This document shows, piece by piece, positions 5,189 through 13,029 of a stretch of 16,873 nt of DNA. Source of the DNA: Clostridiales bacterium UBA4696 (lineage in GTDB: Bacteria > Bacillota > Clostridia > Oscillospirales > Oscillospiraceae); assembly GCA_002404795.1 (NCBI GenBank), contig DHKK01000155.1, positions 1-16,873 of the forward strand, in the 5' to 3' direction. Every line of letters begins with the position of its first letter. The stretch's first letter is position 1. The notes beneath the pieces are model-generated. The model had not been told where the DNA came from, made no database searches, and was given only the letters and a program-made list of their open reading frames with translations. A program made the translations under genes and the position numbers.

Positions 5189-5377
5189 ATGACGGAAACG
5201 CTGAAACCGAAATCGGATTGGCTTTGCTGCCCCAGATGCGGCGGTAAAACGAGAACGCAAATACGACCACGCACGGTATTAGAGGAATTTCCTCTATTCT
5301 GCCCGAAGTGCAAATACGCCTGTGTGATCCGTTTCAAGGACGGGAAAATTGAAGAAATCAAAATGCCAGACGCATAG
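5189..5377 (+). CDS. cysteine-rich KTR protein
   Basis: A 62-residue zinc-ribbon-like protein of the Cys_rich_KTR family. It has CPRCGGKTRTQIR (14-26), including the family's GGKTR signature, then FPLFCPKCK (34-42). The two CPxC knuckles (C14, C17, C38, C41) would bind one zinc. The function of the family is not established; such genes are frequent in accessory regions of gut Firmicutes. It starts one base after the regulator's stop, so the two form an operon under the promoter at 4614-4641, and it is followed by a terminator. It may be a nucleic-acid-binding partner of the regulator or an unrelated passenger. Confidence 0.88.
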   Translation: MTETLKPKSDWLCCPRCGGKTRTQIRPRTVLEEFPLFCPKCKYACVIRFKDGKIEEIKMPDA

Positions 5378-5420
5378 ACGCAGTGCAAGCTATAAAAACG
5401 GCCTGTACTGCGTTTATTTT
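5378..5420 (+). terminator. probable terminator after KTR gene
   Basis: ACGCAGT (5378-5384) pairs with ACTGCGT (5407-5413), followed by TTATTTTTA. The 22-base loop makes it weaker than the other terminators, so some readthrough into the hydrolase gene is possible. Confidence 0.6.
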
Positions 5421-5449
5421 TATGCACAGTCATCTGAAAGGGGGAACAC

Positions 5450-6328
5450 ATGATGATATTCCTGCTTCTTTTGCCGATCCTGTTCTTCTTCGCCGCGTTT
5501 CTTGTGAACGCCGCCATGTTTCGCCCGGAGAAGCGGCCGGAAGCGAACATAGACGGGCGCAGGGTGACATTCCCCAGCGGCAGAAATCACCTTGCGGGGT
5601 ATCTCTGGAATGAGGCGGGGCCGCAAGGTTTACTTGTTTTTGCGCACGGGATGGGAACGGACGTCGCGTATTATCTGCCGGAGATCCACCACTTTGCCGC
5701 ACAGGGGTATCAGGTGTTCGCGTTTGAATACAGCGGCTACCAGGGAAGCTCCGGACATTTTTACGGTTTCCCGCAGGCGGTGACCGACCTGAAACATGCG
5801 CTTGATTTTGTCGATGACGGTTCCCGTCCTGTTATTCTGATGGGACACAGCATGGGCGCATACGCCGTCTGCGCGGTGCGGCAATACACCGATAAGCGAG
5901 TGGACGGGATCGTAGCCTATGCGCCGTTTTTCTCATCGGACGAGGCTGTTATCGCGGAGGCGACCGGAAACATACCCAAATTTGGAAAGCTGCTGTGCAG
6001 TCTGATCTTGCCGATGCAGCGCATTTTGTTTGGGCGGAATTGCAACCCGACCGCCGTGGCGGGACTTTCCCGTGCCAATGTGCCGGCACTTGTCCTGCAA
6101 GGCAGCGCGGATGTTGAAGTTTCCCCCGACGGCTGCGCGCTGTATGCGCACCGCACAGAGCTGTCCGATGCGCCCGTTACCTTTCGGCTGGTGCAGGAGA
6201 AAGAAAGCAGCGGCCACATGACAATCGTGCGTAAAAAAGGCAGCCGCAGTATCAATACGGATACCATGCAGTTGGTCGGTGCATTCCTTCGTGAAGTTCT
6301 GCACAGCGAAACGCTGCAGGCAAAATGA
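5450..6328 (+). CDS. membrane-anchored alpha/beta hydrolase (serine hydrolase)
   Basis: A 292-residue serine hydrolase. An N-terminal hydrophobic helix (residues 2-22) acts as signal anchor; no lipobox is seen. The alpha/beta-hydrolase core follows: the oxyanion HG of FAHGMGTD (64-71), nucleophile S134 in GHSMG (132-136), acid D221 in LQGSADVEV, and H256 in SSGHMT. The full triad is present and length is normal for the family. Substrates could be esters, lipids or peptide-type amides; sequence does not say which. AAAGGGGG at 5437-5444 precedes ATG at 5450, and a second ATG at 5453 is also possible. No distinct promoter is visible between it and the KTR gene's weak terminator, so it may partly share that transcript. 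Confidence 0.87.
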   Translation: MMIFLLLLPILFFFAAFLVNAAMFRPEKRPEANIDGRRVTFPSGRNHLAGYLWNEAGPQGLLVFAHGMGTDVAYYLPEIHHFAAQGYQVFAFEYSGYQGSSGHFYGFPQAVTDLKHALDFVDDGSRPVILMGHSMGAYAVCAVRQYTDKRVDGIVAYAPFFSSDEAVIAEATGNIPKFGKLLCSLILPMQRILFGRNCNPTAVAGLSRANVPALVLQGSADVEVSPDGCALYAHRTELSDAPVTFRLVQEKESSGHMTIVRKKGSRSINTDTMQLVGAFLREVLHSETLQAK

Positions 6329-6440
6329 AAACTTCGTACCATTGAAATTTTGTACAGAAACAGAATGTCTTTCCTGCGCTGTTCGCTCCGCGTCCGCCGG
6401 TTTCATCCAGCGGTGCGGCAGGCAGCTGCCATCTTCCTCC

Positions 6441-6468
6441 TTGACTTCTTGTTTGCGTGCTTTATAAT
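6441..6468 (+). promoter_or_regulatory. sigma-A-like promoter of the M3 peptidase gene
   Basis: TTGACT (6441-6446), 16-base spacer, TATAAT (6463-6468), 30 bases before the ATG at 6499. A perfect 10-base palindrome, GGCAGCTGCC (6421-6430), lies just upstream of the -35 and could be a regulator site. Confidence 0.75.
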
Positions 6469-6498
6469 GGGATTATATATAATAAGGAGATAAACGCT

Positions 6499-8214
6499 AT
6501 GAATGATTACAGGTTTTCGACTCTGGAATATCAGCGGCCGGATCTGGAGGCGCGGCGGGAGAAGCTTGCCGAGTGGAAGGATGCGGTCGAGCATGCGCAT
6601 AGCTATGACGCGCTGCGCGCGCTGATGCTTGAGATCGACCGCGAGACCTGCGAGCTGGCCACGCAGTATTCCATCGCGCACATCCGGCACACGCTCGACA
6701 CGCGCGACGAATTTTATGAGGCGGAGATCGCCTATCTGCAGAACACGCTGCCCACGCTCAGCGGCGCGGAGATCGCGCTCAGCGAGGCCATCGCCGCCAG
6801 CCCCTACCGGGCGGACATCGAGCAGGAGTACGGCAAGCAGTATTTCGTCGCCATGGATCTGCAGAAGAAGCTGTACTGCGAGGAAAACATCCCGCTGCGC
6901 CAGCAGGAGAGCCGTCTGACCAACGAGTATCAGAAGATCATGGCCACGGCTGAGATCTCCTTCGACGGCAAGACGCTGAACCTCTACGGCCTGCAGAAAT
7001 ACTTTGAGCATCCCGACCGCGCGGTGCGCGCCGCCGCCGTCAAGGCGTATTCCAGCTTCTACGAGCGCAACGAGCCGCGGCTGGAGGATATCTGGGACGA
7101 GCTGATCCGGATCCGCAACCAGATGGGCAAGAATCTCGGCTACGAGAACTATATCCCCGTCGGCTATCTTGAGCAGGGGCGCACGGACTACGGCGAGAAG
7201 GAGGTCGCGTCCTTCCGCGAGCAGGTGCGCACCGTCCTCGTGCCGCTGTGCCAGAAGCTCTATGACGCGCAGGCCAGGCGGCTCGGCATCGACCATGTCA
7301 TGTGCTACGACGAAAAGATGGTCTTCCCGGACGGCAACGCCGAGCCTGCGGGCGACGCCGCCTTCATGGTCAAGACCGCGCAGAAGATGTATCACGAGAT
7401 CAGCCCGGAGACCGGCGAATTCATCGACTTCATGATCGATCACGAGCTGATGGATCTGCAGAACAAGCCCGGCAAGGCCTCCACGGGCTACATGACGAGC
7501 CTGCCGAGTCTGAAGGCGCCCTTCGTCTTCTCCTGCTTCAACCACACGATCTTTGATATGCAGGTGCTCACGCACGAGCTGGGCCACGCCTTCGCTGGCT
7601 ATATGGCCATGCGCAGCCAGCCCATCTCGGACTATTACAGCGAATCGACCGACATCGCAGAGATCCACTCCATGTCCATGGAGCAGTTCGCCTACCCCTA
7701 TGCCGAGTGGTTCTTCGGTGATCAGGCGGACAAGTTCCGCTTCGCGCATCTGCAGGAGGCGCTGACCTTCGTGCCCTTCGGCGTGGCCGTGGACGAATTC
7801 CAGCACATCTGCTACGCGCATCCCGAGCTGACGCCGAAGGAGCGGACGTATCAGTGGCACCTGCTGGAGGAAAAGTACATGCCGTGGCGGCGCTATGAGA
7901 ACGATGCGTTCTTTGCGCGCGGCGGCTATTGGTATCACAAGCTGCACATCTACCTCTACCCGTTCTACTACATCAACTACACGCTCACGACCATGGGCGC
8001 GATGGAGTTCAAGAAGAAGTACGCCGAGGACCGGGACGCGGCCTGGCAGGACTATCTCAACCTCTGCAAGACCGGCGGCAGCCGCAGCTATCTCGAGACG
8101 CTGCGCTACGCGAACCTTGCAAACCCCTTCGCCCCCGGCTCCGTCGCCCGCGCCTGCGGGTACGCGGCGGAGATCTTGCTCGGGCAGATTGAAAGGCAGG
8201 AGCAGAACGTATGA
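6499..8214 (+). CDS. M3-family oligoendopeptidase (PepF-like)
   Basis: A 571-residue cytoplasmic zinc metallopeptidase that cleaves short peptides. The zinc motif is HELGH (H359, E360, H363), and the third ligand E388 lies in STDIAEIHSMSM, the usual spacing for M3 peptidases. Length matches the M3 oligoendopeptidase group, and there is no signal peptide. ATG at 6499 follows AAGGAGA (6484-6490); an in-frame ATG at 6457 lies in the promoter and is rejected. The gene is monocistronic: strong promoter at 6441-6468, terminator at 8271-8306. Likely role is finishing peptide breakdown for amino-acid supply. Confidence 0.93.
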   Translation: MNDYRFSTLEYQRPDLEARREKLAEWKDAVEHAHSYDALRALMLEIDRETCELATQYSIAHIRHTLDTRDEFYEAEIAYLQNTLPTLSGAEIALSEAIAASPYRADIEQEYGKQYFVAMDLQKKLYCEENIPLRQQESRLTNEYQKIMATAEISFDGKTLNLYGLQKYFEHPDRAVRAAAVKAYSSFYERNEPRLEDIWDELIRIRNQMGKNLGYENYIPVGYLEQGRTDYGEKEVASFREQVRTVLVPLCQKLYDAQARRLGIDHVMCYDEKMVFPDGNAEPAGDAAFMVKTAQKMYHEISPETGEFIDFMIDHELMDLQNKPGKASTGYMTSLPSLKAPFVFSCFNHTIFDMQVLTHELGHAFAGYMAMRSQPISDYYSESTDIAEIHSMSMEQFAYPYAEWFFGDQADKFRFAHLQEALTFVPFGVAVDEFQHICYAHPELTPKERTYQWHLLEEKYMPWRRYENDAFFARGGYWYHKLHIYLYPFYYINYTLTTMGAMEFKKKYAEDRDAAWQDYLNLCKTGGSRSYLETLRYANLANPFAPGSVARACGYAAEILLGQIERQEQNV

Positions 8215-8220
8215 TTGCAC

Positions 8221-8237
8221 ACTTCCGGGCCGGAAGT
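8221..8237. other. perfect palindrome after the M3 gene
   Basis: ACTTCCGGGCCGGAAGT is an 8-base-pair perfect inverted repeat around a single central G, located 6 bases after the peptidase stop. No T-run follows. It may stabilise the mRNA end ahead of the terminator at 8271-8306, or be a protein site. Confidence 0.4.
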
Positions 8238-8270
8238 ATGTGATCATGATGTAACGAAATATACACAGAG

Positions 8271-8306
8271 CGTCGGAGAGGATGATCGCACCCTCTCCGA
8301 CGTTTT
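8271..8306 (+). terminator. rho-independent terminator after M3 peptidase
   Basis: CGTCGGAGAGG (8271-8281) and CCTCTCCGACG (8292-8302) form a perfect 11-base-pair stem with a 10-base loop, followed by TTTT. Confidence 0.87.
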
Positions 8307-8403
8307 CTGCATCGGCATTGAAAGCGAAATTTTTTTGAAAATGTGCTGATCTGGCTTGCTGAATTGTTATATGGATGAGGCCTCAAGGAAATGGAGAGTC
8401 GGT

Positions 8404-8865
8404 ATGGAACAGGAACGGGTGCTGGCGCTTTATGATGCGTATGCGGACGGGGTATATCGGGTGGCGCTTGGGTATCTGCGGTCGGCACACGACGCGGAGG
8501 ACGCGGTACAGGCGGTATTCTGCCGGCTGCTGGAGAAGGAGCTGACCATCTGGCCCGGGCGGGAGCGCGCGTTTTTGACGAAGCTGACGATCAATCACTG
8601 CAAAAATCAGCTTGCGGCAGCCAAGCGCTTCGCGTCGGAGGCGCTGGACGAGCTGAGCTTGCCGGCAGAGCCGGAGGACCGAGCGGTGCTTCGCGCGGTG
8701 ATGGAGCTGCCGGAAAAGTACCGGCTGGTCGTGGTGCTGCACTGCCTGGAGGGATACTCGTTTTCCGAGATCGCCGGGCTGCTGCAGCTGGCACCGTCCG
8801 CCGTCTCCATGCGCCTGCATCGGGCGCGAAAGATGTTACGTGAACAGCTTGGGAGGGATCAATGA
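8404..8865 (+). CDS. ECF-type RNA polymerase sigma factor
   Basis: A 153-residue extracytoplasmic-function sigma factor. Region 2 spans about residues 8-42 (LYDAYADGVYRVALGYL, then HDAEDAVQAVFCRLL, the core-binding and -10 helix). Region 4 spans about 94-147, with the helix-turn-helix YSFSEIAGLLQLAPSAVSMR and the closing LHRARKMLRE. Domains 1 and 3 are absent, as usual for this class. ATG at 8404 sits 5 bases after GGAGAG; an in-frame ATG at 8371 lacks a ribosome site. Its stop overlaps the next start (ATGA), coupling it to the membrane protein that probably holds it inactive. The 97 bases before it show no convincing sigma-A promoter, consistent with autoregulation by its own holoenzyme, though no ECF promoter was identified. 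Confidence 0.92.
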   Translation: MEQERVLALYDAYADGVYRVALGYLRSAHDAEDAVQAVFCRLLEKELTIWPGRERAFLTKLTINHCKNQLAAAKRFASEALDELSLPAEPEDRAVLRAVMELPEKYRLVVVLHCLEGYSFSEIAGLLQLAPSAVSMRLHRARKMLREQLGRDQ

Positions 8866-9812
8866 TGGAAGAAAATTTCAGGCGCATTGCAGACACTGTC
8901 CGTCTGCCGGAGGGCAGCCGGGCGCGGATCCGGGCGCAGATCGCCTCCCGGGTGGAAGAACAGGAGGCTTCTATGCAGAACAAACCCAAAAAACGCCTGC
9001 CGCGGCTGGCCGTGGCGGCAATTATCATCGCGGCGGCGCTGACGTTGACGGCGGCGGCTGCGGCGGTCGTTCATCGGTTCCGGAATGATATTATCGTCTC
9101 CAGCGTCAGCGAGCTTCCGGCACCGACGGAGGATACGCCGACAGCCGTGGCTGTTGTGACCGACAGTCAGAGTGCGGCACAGACACTGGATGAGATTTTG
9201 GCGGAAGGCCCGTATATCACTGCCGAGGAGTGGGAAACCGGAGAAAAAATCGGTGGTACGACATCCGCTCAGTATGGTGGCTGGGACACCGCGGAGCTCA
9301 TCAGCAGTGACCCGGCGCTTTCCGTCCGCCGGATCACCCGCGAGGCGGACGGCGCGGAGAAAATGCAGTACATGGCGGAGGATCCTGCCGATCTTCTGCC
9401 CGTGCTGACCGGGAAGATCCGCTTTGATCTGACGTGGCTGGCAGAGCACTACAGCGTCGTCATTCCGGACGATCAGGCCTATATCATCCGGGATGAGGAC
9501 GGCGCGTTCGTCAGCGAATACTTCAGCGCTGCCTACGGTGCAAATGACGGGAAAGGCTGGGTCAGTCTCGACATGGACTACGATACGACGCGCAAGGGGC
9601 TGGGGCCGAGCTATATCGTAAACGGCACCTTTGATCAGGCCTACTATTACACCACACAAGATGGGTATGAATTTCTCATCACAGCGAGTCATGATAAGGT
9701 CTGGGCGAGCTGCTATACCGATCACGCAGCCGTCAGCCTGTACGGCGCATATCTGACCACCAGCGATCTGGAACAGATCGTCGAGCACCTTTCGGTCTCG
9801 ATCGCTGAATAA
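8862..9812 (+). CDS. membrane anti-sigma-like protein with DUF4367-like ectodomain
   Basis: A 316-residue single-pass membrane protein. A charged cytoplasmic segment (1-46) ends in KPKKR, a positive-inside cue. One transmembrane helix follows (about 48-70, mostly Ala, Ile, Leu and Val), then a 245-residue outer domain. The last 60 residues, ending in a DLEQIVEHLSVSI helix after a beta strand (GYEFLITASHD), resemble the DUF4367 domain seen in Firmicute anti-sigma partners. The zinc anti-sigma motif (HxxxCxxC) is absent. GGGAGGG lies 4 bases before ATG 8862 and 7 before ATG 8865; the latter may be the real start. Coupling to the sigma gene and topology indicate it senses envelope stress or a ligand and releases the sigma factor; this is inferred. 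Confidence 0.78.
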   Translation: MMEENFRRIADTVRLPEGSRARIRAQIASRVEEQEASMQNKPKKRLPRLAVAAIIIAAALTLTAAAAAVVHRFRNDIIVSSVSELPAPTEDTPTAVAVVTDSQSAAQTLDEILAEGPYITAEEWETGEKIGGTTSAQYGGWDTAELISSDPALSVRRITREADGAEKMQYMAEDPADLLPVLTGKIRFDLTWLAEHYSVVIPDDQAYIIRDEDGAFVSEYFSAAYGANDGKGWVSLDMDYDTTRKGLGPSYIVNGTFDQAYYYTTQDGYEFLITASHDKVWASCYTDHAAVSLYGAYLTTSDLEQIVEHLSVSIAE

Positions 9813-9821
9813 ATACAGCAA

Positions 9822-9868
9822 AGCGGCGGAGGGGATGAACTTTTATCCTCTCCGCCGCTGGTTTGTTT
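9822..9868. terminator. bidirectional terminator between convergent operons
   Basis: AGCGGCGGAGGGGAT (9822-9836) pairs with ATCCTCTCCGCCGCT (9845-9859) with one mismatch in the stem and an 8-base loop. GGTTTGTTTT follows on the + strand, and TTTGCTGTATTTATT on the - strand. It ends the sigma/anti-sigma transcript and, from the other side, the five-gene fucosidase operon. Confidence 0.85.
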
Positions 9869-9925
9869 TGGATGCGGGGCGCACTTTGCTGGCTTCCCCG
9901 GTCATGTCGTTGCTGCGCTTGCGAT

Positions 9926-10480
9926 TTAATCACCGACTGGTACGCTTTGTGCTGCGCCCAGATATTCTTCTTTGGTGATCATCATGTGGAGGAAGCCGTC
10001 CTGCACGCCCAATTCCCGGAAGCCGGCTTTGCGATGGGTCTGCCAGGCGGCGATCTCGTTCCGGGCGACTTCGAAGTCGTTATGGATCCTGGAGATCCCG
10101 CAGACACGGAACGCGTGATCCAGCATCAGCTTCAGCGCAGGAACGGCGTAACCCTTGCCGCGGTAGGGAGCATAGATCACGATGCCCATATCCCACCAAT
10201 CCTTTTCGGGGGTATTGTGGAAGTTCACATCGCCGATCCATGTGCCGTCGGAGCTGCGCTTGATGTAGGCATAGAAACGCTCCGGCTCATGTCCGATCCA
10301 TTGATCGTACCAATCGGCAAGAGTCTCGTCCGGGTGGTCGATGCAGCCGGTGTCCCGATGGTAGCCCGCATAGTCAACATCCCAGCCTGCGTTGTAGGAC
10401 ATGGTTTCCGGGTCGGACGTCATCTTCTGATAAAACCATAGATCTTCCAGTTTGGGGATGTACAGTTCCAGTTTTTTCAT
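9926..10480 (-). CDS. GNAT-family N-acetyltransferase
   Basis: A 184-residue cytoplasmic acetyltransferase. It has strand WIGDVNFHN (81-89), then DMGIVIYAPYRGKGYAVPAL (97-116), where R107-G-K-G-Y-A is the acetyl-CoA pyrophosphate loop. The C-terminal EVARNEIAAWQTHRKAGFRE (137-156) matches the standard NxxxxxxxxKxGF end of the RimJ/RimL-like group. The acceptor is unknown; proteins of this type acetylate N-termini, small amines or antibiotics. ATG at 10480 follows TGAGGTG, which overlaps the last codons of the transglutaminase-like gene 5 bases upstream. It is the fifth and last gene of the operon, ending about 65 bases before the terminator at 9822-9859. Confidence 0.88.
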   Translation of the reverse strand: MKKLELYIPKLEDLWFYQKMTSDPETMSYNAGWDVDYAGYHRDTGCIDHPDETLADWYDQWIGHEPERFYAYIKRSSDGTWIGDVNFHNTPEKDWWDMGIVIYAPYRGKGYAVPALKLMLDHAFRVCGISRIHNDFEVARNEIAAWQTHRKAGFRELGVQDGFLHMMITKEEYLGAAQSVPVGD

Positions 10481-10485
10481 ATATT

Positions 10486-13029
10486 TTACACCTCAGTTTT
10501 CGTTCCAATCTGCTTGTCCCGGCAGAAGGCCAGGGCGGTATCTACGCTGCCGATGCGGTAGCCGGCGGCGGCGTGGATGATGTGGCGGGGGCGGTCGCAG
10601 AGGAGCAGGAGCGGAAGGCTGTCGGGGTCGACGTAGGCGCTGCGTGCCGCGGGTCCGGCGGAATCGGCGGTCAGCCAGACCTCTGCCTCCGGGAAGGCGG
10701 CGCGCACGGCGCGCAGCTTTTCGTTCCGCAGCATCTGCCTTGTGCGCAGGAGCAGCACCAGCCGCAGGGCGCGGATGCGGCCGCGGCTCGCCAGCAGCTC
10801 GTTCAGAAGATGCTCGGTCGGCTCGCTGCCCGTGTCCAGCCAGAGAAGCAGCGACAGGCCCTGCGTCAGCTCCGCGGCGGACGCCCGGCGACCGTTGGGC
10901 GCTTCGGCCTGAAAATCTGCCAGCGTGAAATCCACAGTCAGCTCGGAGAACGCGACGGGCTGCTTCTGCAGGCGGACAGGGGCCGTCTGCCCTGCCTCGA
11001 TCTGAAGCTCGAGGCGCGACATGCGCAGGTCGCCGTTTGGCAGACGGCTGCTCGTCAAAACACGGTAGAGGCCCGGGCAGAGTGGGACCGTCAGGCAGTC
11101 TCCCTGCCACGAAAGCCCGGACAGCTCCAGCGGCTGCCAGCCATCGGGCGCGAGTACGGACAGGCCAAAATCCGCGTCCGTCTGCCACGCTTCGCCGGGC
11201 CGCTTTTCCAGACGCAGCGCCGCGCTGACCGTCTGCCCATTCTCCGGGGAAAGATAGCTTTCGCCGGAGCGGTATTCCGCCGCGCCGCTGTGCGGGTTCA
11301 ACCGCGCCGCCACGCCAAGCGCGCGGCAGACCGCGGCGAACAACAGCCGCTGCGAGCGCAGATCTGCGCACCGCAGGCGCATCGCACCGGCGGGCAGCGT
11401 TATCAGCTGCCGGTATTCGGCCTCCGGCACGTATCGGACATTTTCCCGGATCCACTGCCAGAGCCGCGCCGGTTCCCTGCGGAATTCCTGCTTCTGCGCC
11501 TGCGGAAACGCGTTCAGCAGCGCCTCGCGGCAGCAGGCCAGCGGCTCCGTACCGATGCGCGGGCAGAGGATCTCGCGCATCGTGCGCGCGTCCTGCGGCA
11601 GATCGTCCGCGGCAAGCGCCAGCGCCTCGCGCAGCACCTCGGGGTGAACGTCGCGCAGGTCTTTTTCGGTGAGCGTCTGCAACAGCGCAAGCTTCTGCGC
11701 CGGGGCAAACGTGGGCGCCGCCAGAAACTCCGCCAGCGCGGCAAAATTCCCGCAGGCCGCCCGCAGAATGTCCTCAAGCTCCGGGCCATAGCCAAACTGC
11801 GCGCGCAGCGCCTGCAGGCGGGCCGGGTCATATGCCGCTTCCGTCCGGAGGCGGCGCGTTTCGTTTGCCGCCGAAAGCTTCTCTGCGGCGCGCGCTTTTT
11901 CTGTCGGGTCGGGCGGTCTGCGTGCGGGCAGGTGCTCCTTGGGCGCGTGGATCGTGAACGCTTCCCAGCGGCCGGACGGCGCTTCCGGCTGCGCGAGCGT
12001 CAACTCGAGCGTCTGCTGCGCGGCCGGGCAGAGCGCTTCGCAGCGCAGCGCGCCTTTCCACGCCTTCACAATAAGATCGCCATAGCCGCAGGCAAGCTGC
12101 GCCGCGCCGCGGCTGTCCGTCCGGATCACCGCCGCGGGAAACACCTGCGACGCGTTGACGATGCCGAACGTCACCGCCGCCCCGGCAGCCGGGCTGCCGT
12201 CCGGCTCGCGTACGAGCACGCGCAGCGTGCGCACGGGCGCGTAGCGCGCCGTCTGGTTCAAAAAGGTCACCGCGCCGTCTTCGGAGATGACTGCGTCGTC
12301 CGGCGCGGGTCTGCCGAACAGGCGGCTGTGCACCAGGATCGCGCGGCTGGCCGCGCCGGTAAACCAGCCGCGTTCCAGCTCCGGCTCCGGTTCGCAGGCG
12401 CCGAGATAGTGCCACGCACCATCGCAAAAGACCTCGACCCAGGCGTGGTTGTCGTCGCAGTGCGCCCAGCGGGGCGTGTACACCTGCCGCGCCGGGAGCC
12501 CGGCTGCGCGCAGGGCGTTGACCGCGAACGCGGATTCCTCTCCGCAGCGGCCGAAGCCGGAGCGCTGCGCGCCCAGCGCGCTGATGGTCCGCGCGTCGGT
12601 CGCGCGATAGCAGACCTGCTCCGCATTCCAGAGGTTGACGGCAAGGATGGCCTCACGCACGGAGAGGCCGCGGATGCGATCTTCCAGCTGCGCGTAGAAA
12701 GCGCCCCTGCAGTCGCAGAGCTCCTCCTCGTTCACGCGCGGGTGGAGCACATAATTGAGAAACAGCTGCTCGGGAAGCGCCCGGACCTCCGGGCAGCGCT
12801 CCCGCAAAAACAGCGCGTGCGCCGCGCAGGCGCTGAAAAGAGAGAAATCATAATTCGCCCAGTCGCTGAGGGGGCTGGCCGCATAGCACCAGCTCGTCAG
12901 AAGCGCCTGATCCGGCGAGAGCGCGGCGAGCTTCCGCTCGAGCGCCTCCCGCACCTCGCGGCCCACTGCCGCATATCGCTGCGCCAGGCGGGTCTGCATC
13001 CACTGCAGCTCTGCGTCTGAAAGTCTCAT
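10486..13029 (-). CDS. large cytoplasmic transglutaminase-like multidomain protein
   Basis: An 847-residue protein with no signal peptide or membrane helix. Residues about 125-215 are a transglutaminase-like (papain-fold) domain: C162 in GRCGEES, the helix AVNALRAAGLPARQV, H195 in DDNHAWVEV, then an acidic CEPEPELE (212-219) where the triad's third residue is expected. Residues 266-345 look like an Ig/carboxypeptidase-regulatory fold (PDGSPAAGAAVTF). Residues 522-580 look like a second transglutaminase core (LLFAAVCRALGVAAR), but the position expected for cysteine is Leu557. The C-terminus (723-838) looks thioredoxin-like, with SEPT (735-738) where CxxC would be and a cis-proline-like SLP (804-806). 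Such folds hydrolyse amide bonds or cross-link proteins. It overlaps the cutC stop (ATGA). Peptide or glycopeptide amidase is a guess from neighbours. Confidence 0.82.
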   Translation of the reverse strand: MRLSDAELQWMQTRLAQRYAAVGREVREALERKLAALSPDQALLTSWCYAASPLSDWANYDFSLFSACAAHALFLRERCPEVRALPEQLFLNYVLHPRVNEEELCDCRGAFYAQLEDRIRGLSVREAILAVNLWNAEQVCYRATDARTISALGAQRSGFGRCGEESAFAVNALRAAGLPARQVYTPRWAHCDDNHAWVEVFCDGAWHYLGACEPEPELERGWFTGAASRAILVHSRLFGRPAPDDAVISEDGAVTFLNQTARYAPVRTLRVLVREPDGSPAAGAAVTFGIVNASQVFPAAVIRTDSRGAAQLACGYGDLIVKAWKGALRCEALCPAAQQTLELTLAQPEAPSGRWEAFTIHAPKEHLPARRPPDPTEKARAAEKLSAANETRRLRTEAAYDPARLQALRAQFGYGPELEDILRAACGNFAALAEFLAAPTFAPAQKLALLQTLTEKDLRDVHPEVLREALALAADDLPQDARTMREILCPRIGTEPLACCREALLNAFPQAQKQEFRREPARLWQWIRENVRYVPEAEYRQLITLPAGAMRLRCADLRSQRLLFAAVCRALGVAARLNPHSGAAEYRSGESYLSPENGQTVSAALRLEKRPGEAWQTDADFGLSVLAPDGWQPLELSGLSWQGDCLTVPLCPGLYRVLTSSRLPNGDLRMSRLELQIEAGQTAPVRLQKQPVAFSELTVDFTLADFQAEAPNGRRASAAELTQGLSLLLWLDTGSEPTEHLLNELLASRGRIRALRLVLLLRTRQMLRNEKLRAVRAAFPEAEVWLTADSAGPAARSAYVDPDSLPLLLLCDRPRHIIHAAAGYRIGSVDTALAFCRDKQIGTKTEV

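Noticed and set aside
6403..8247. 614-codon open frame antisense to the M3 peptidase
   Set aside because: Shadow of a real gene in high-GC DNA; repetitive Leu/Val/Arg composition and no motif, while the sense strand has an intact HELGH zinc site.
10573..13020. 815-codon open frame antisense to the transglutaminase-like gene
   Set aside because: Arg/Ala/Gln-rich shadow without domain features; the opposite strand has clear catalytic motifs and operon-type overlaps.
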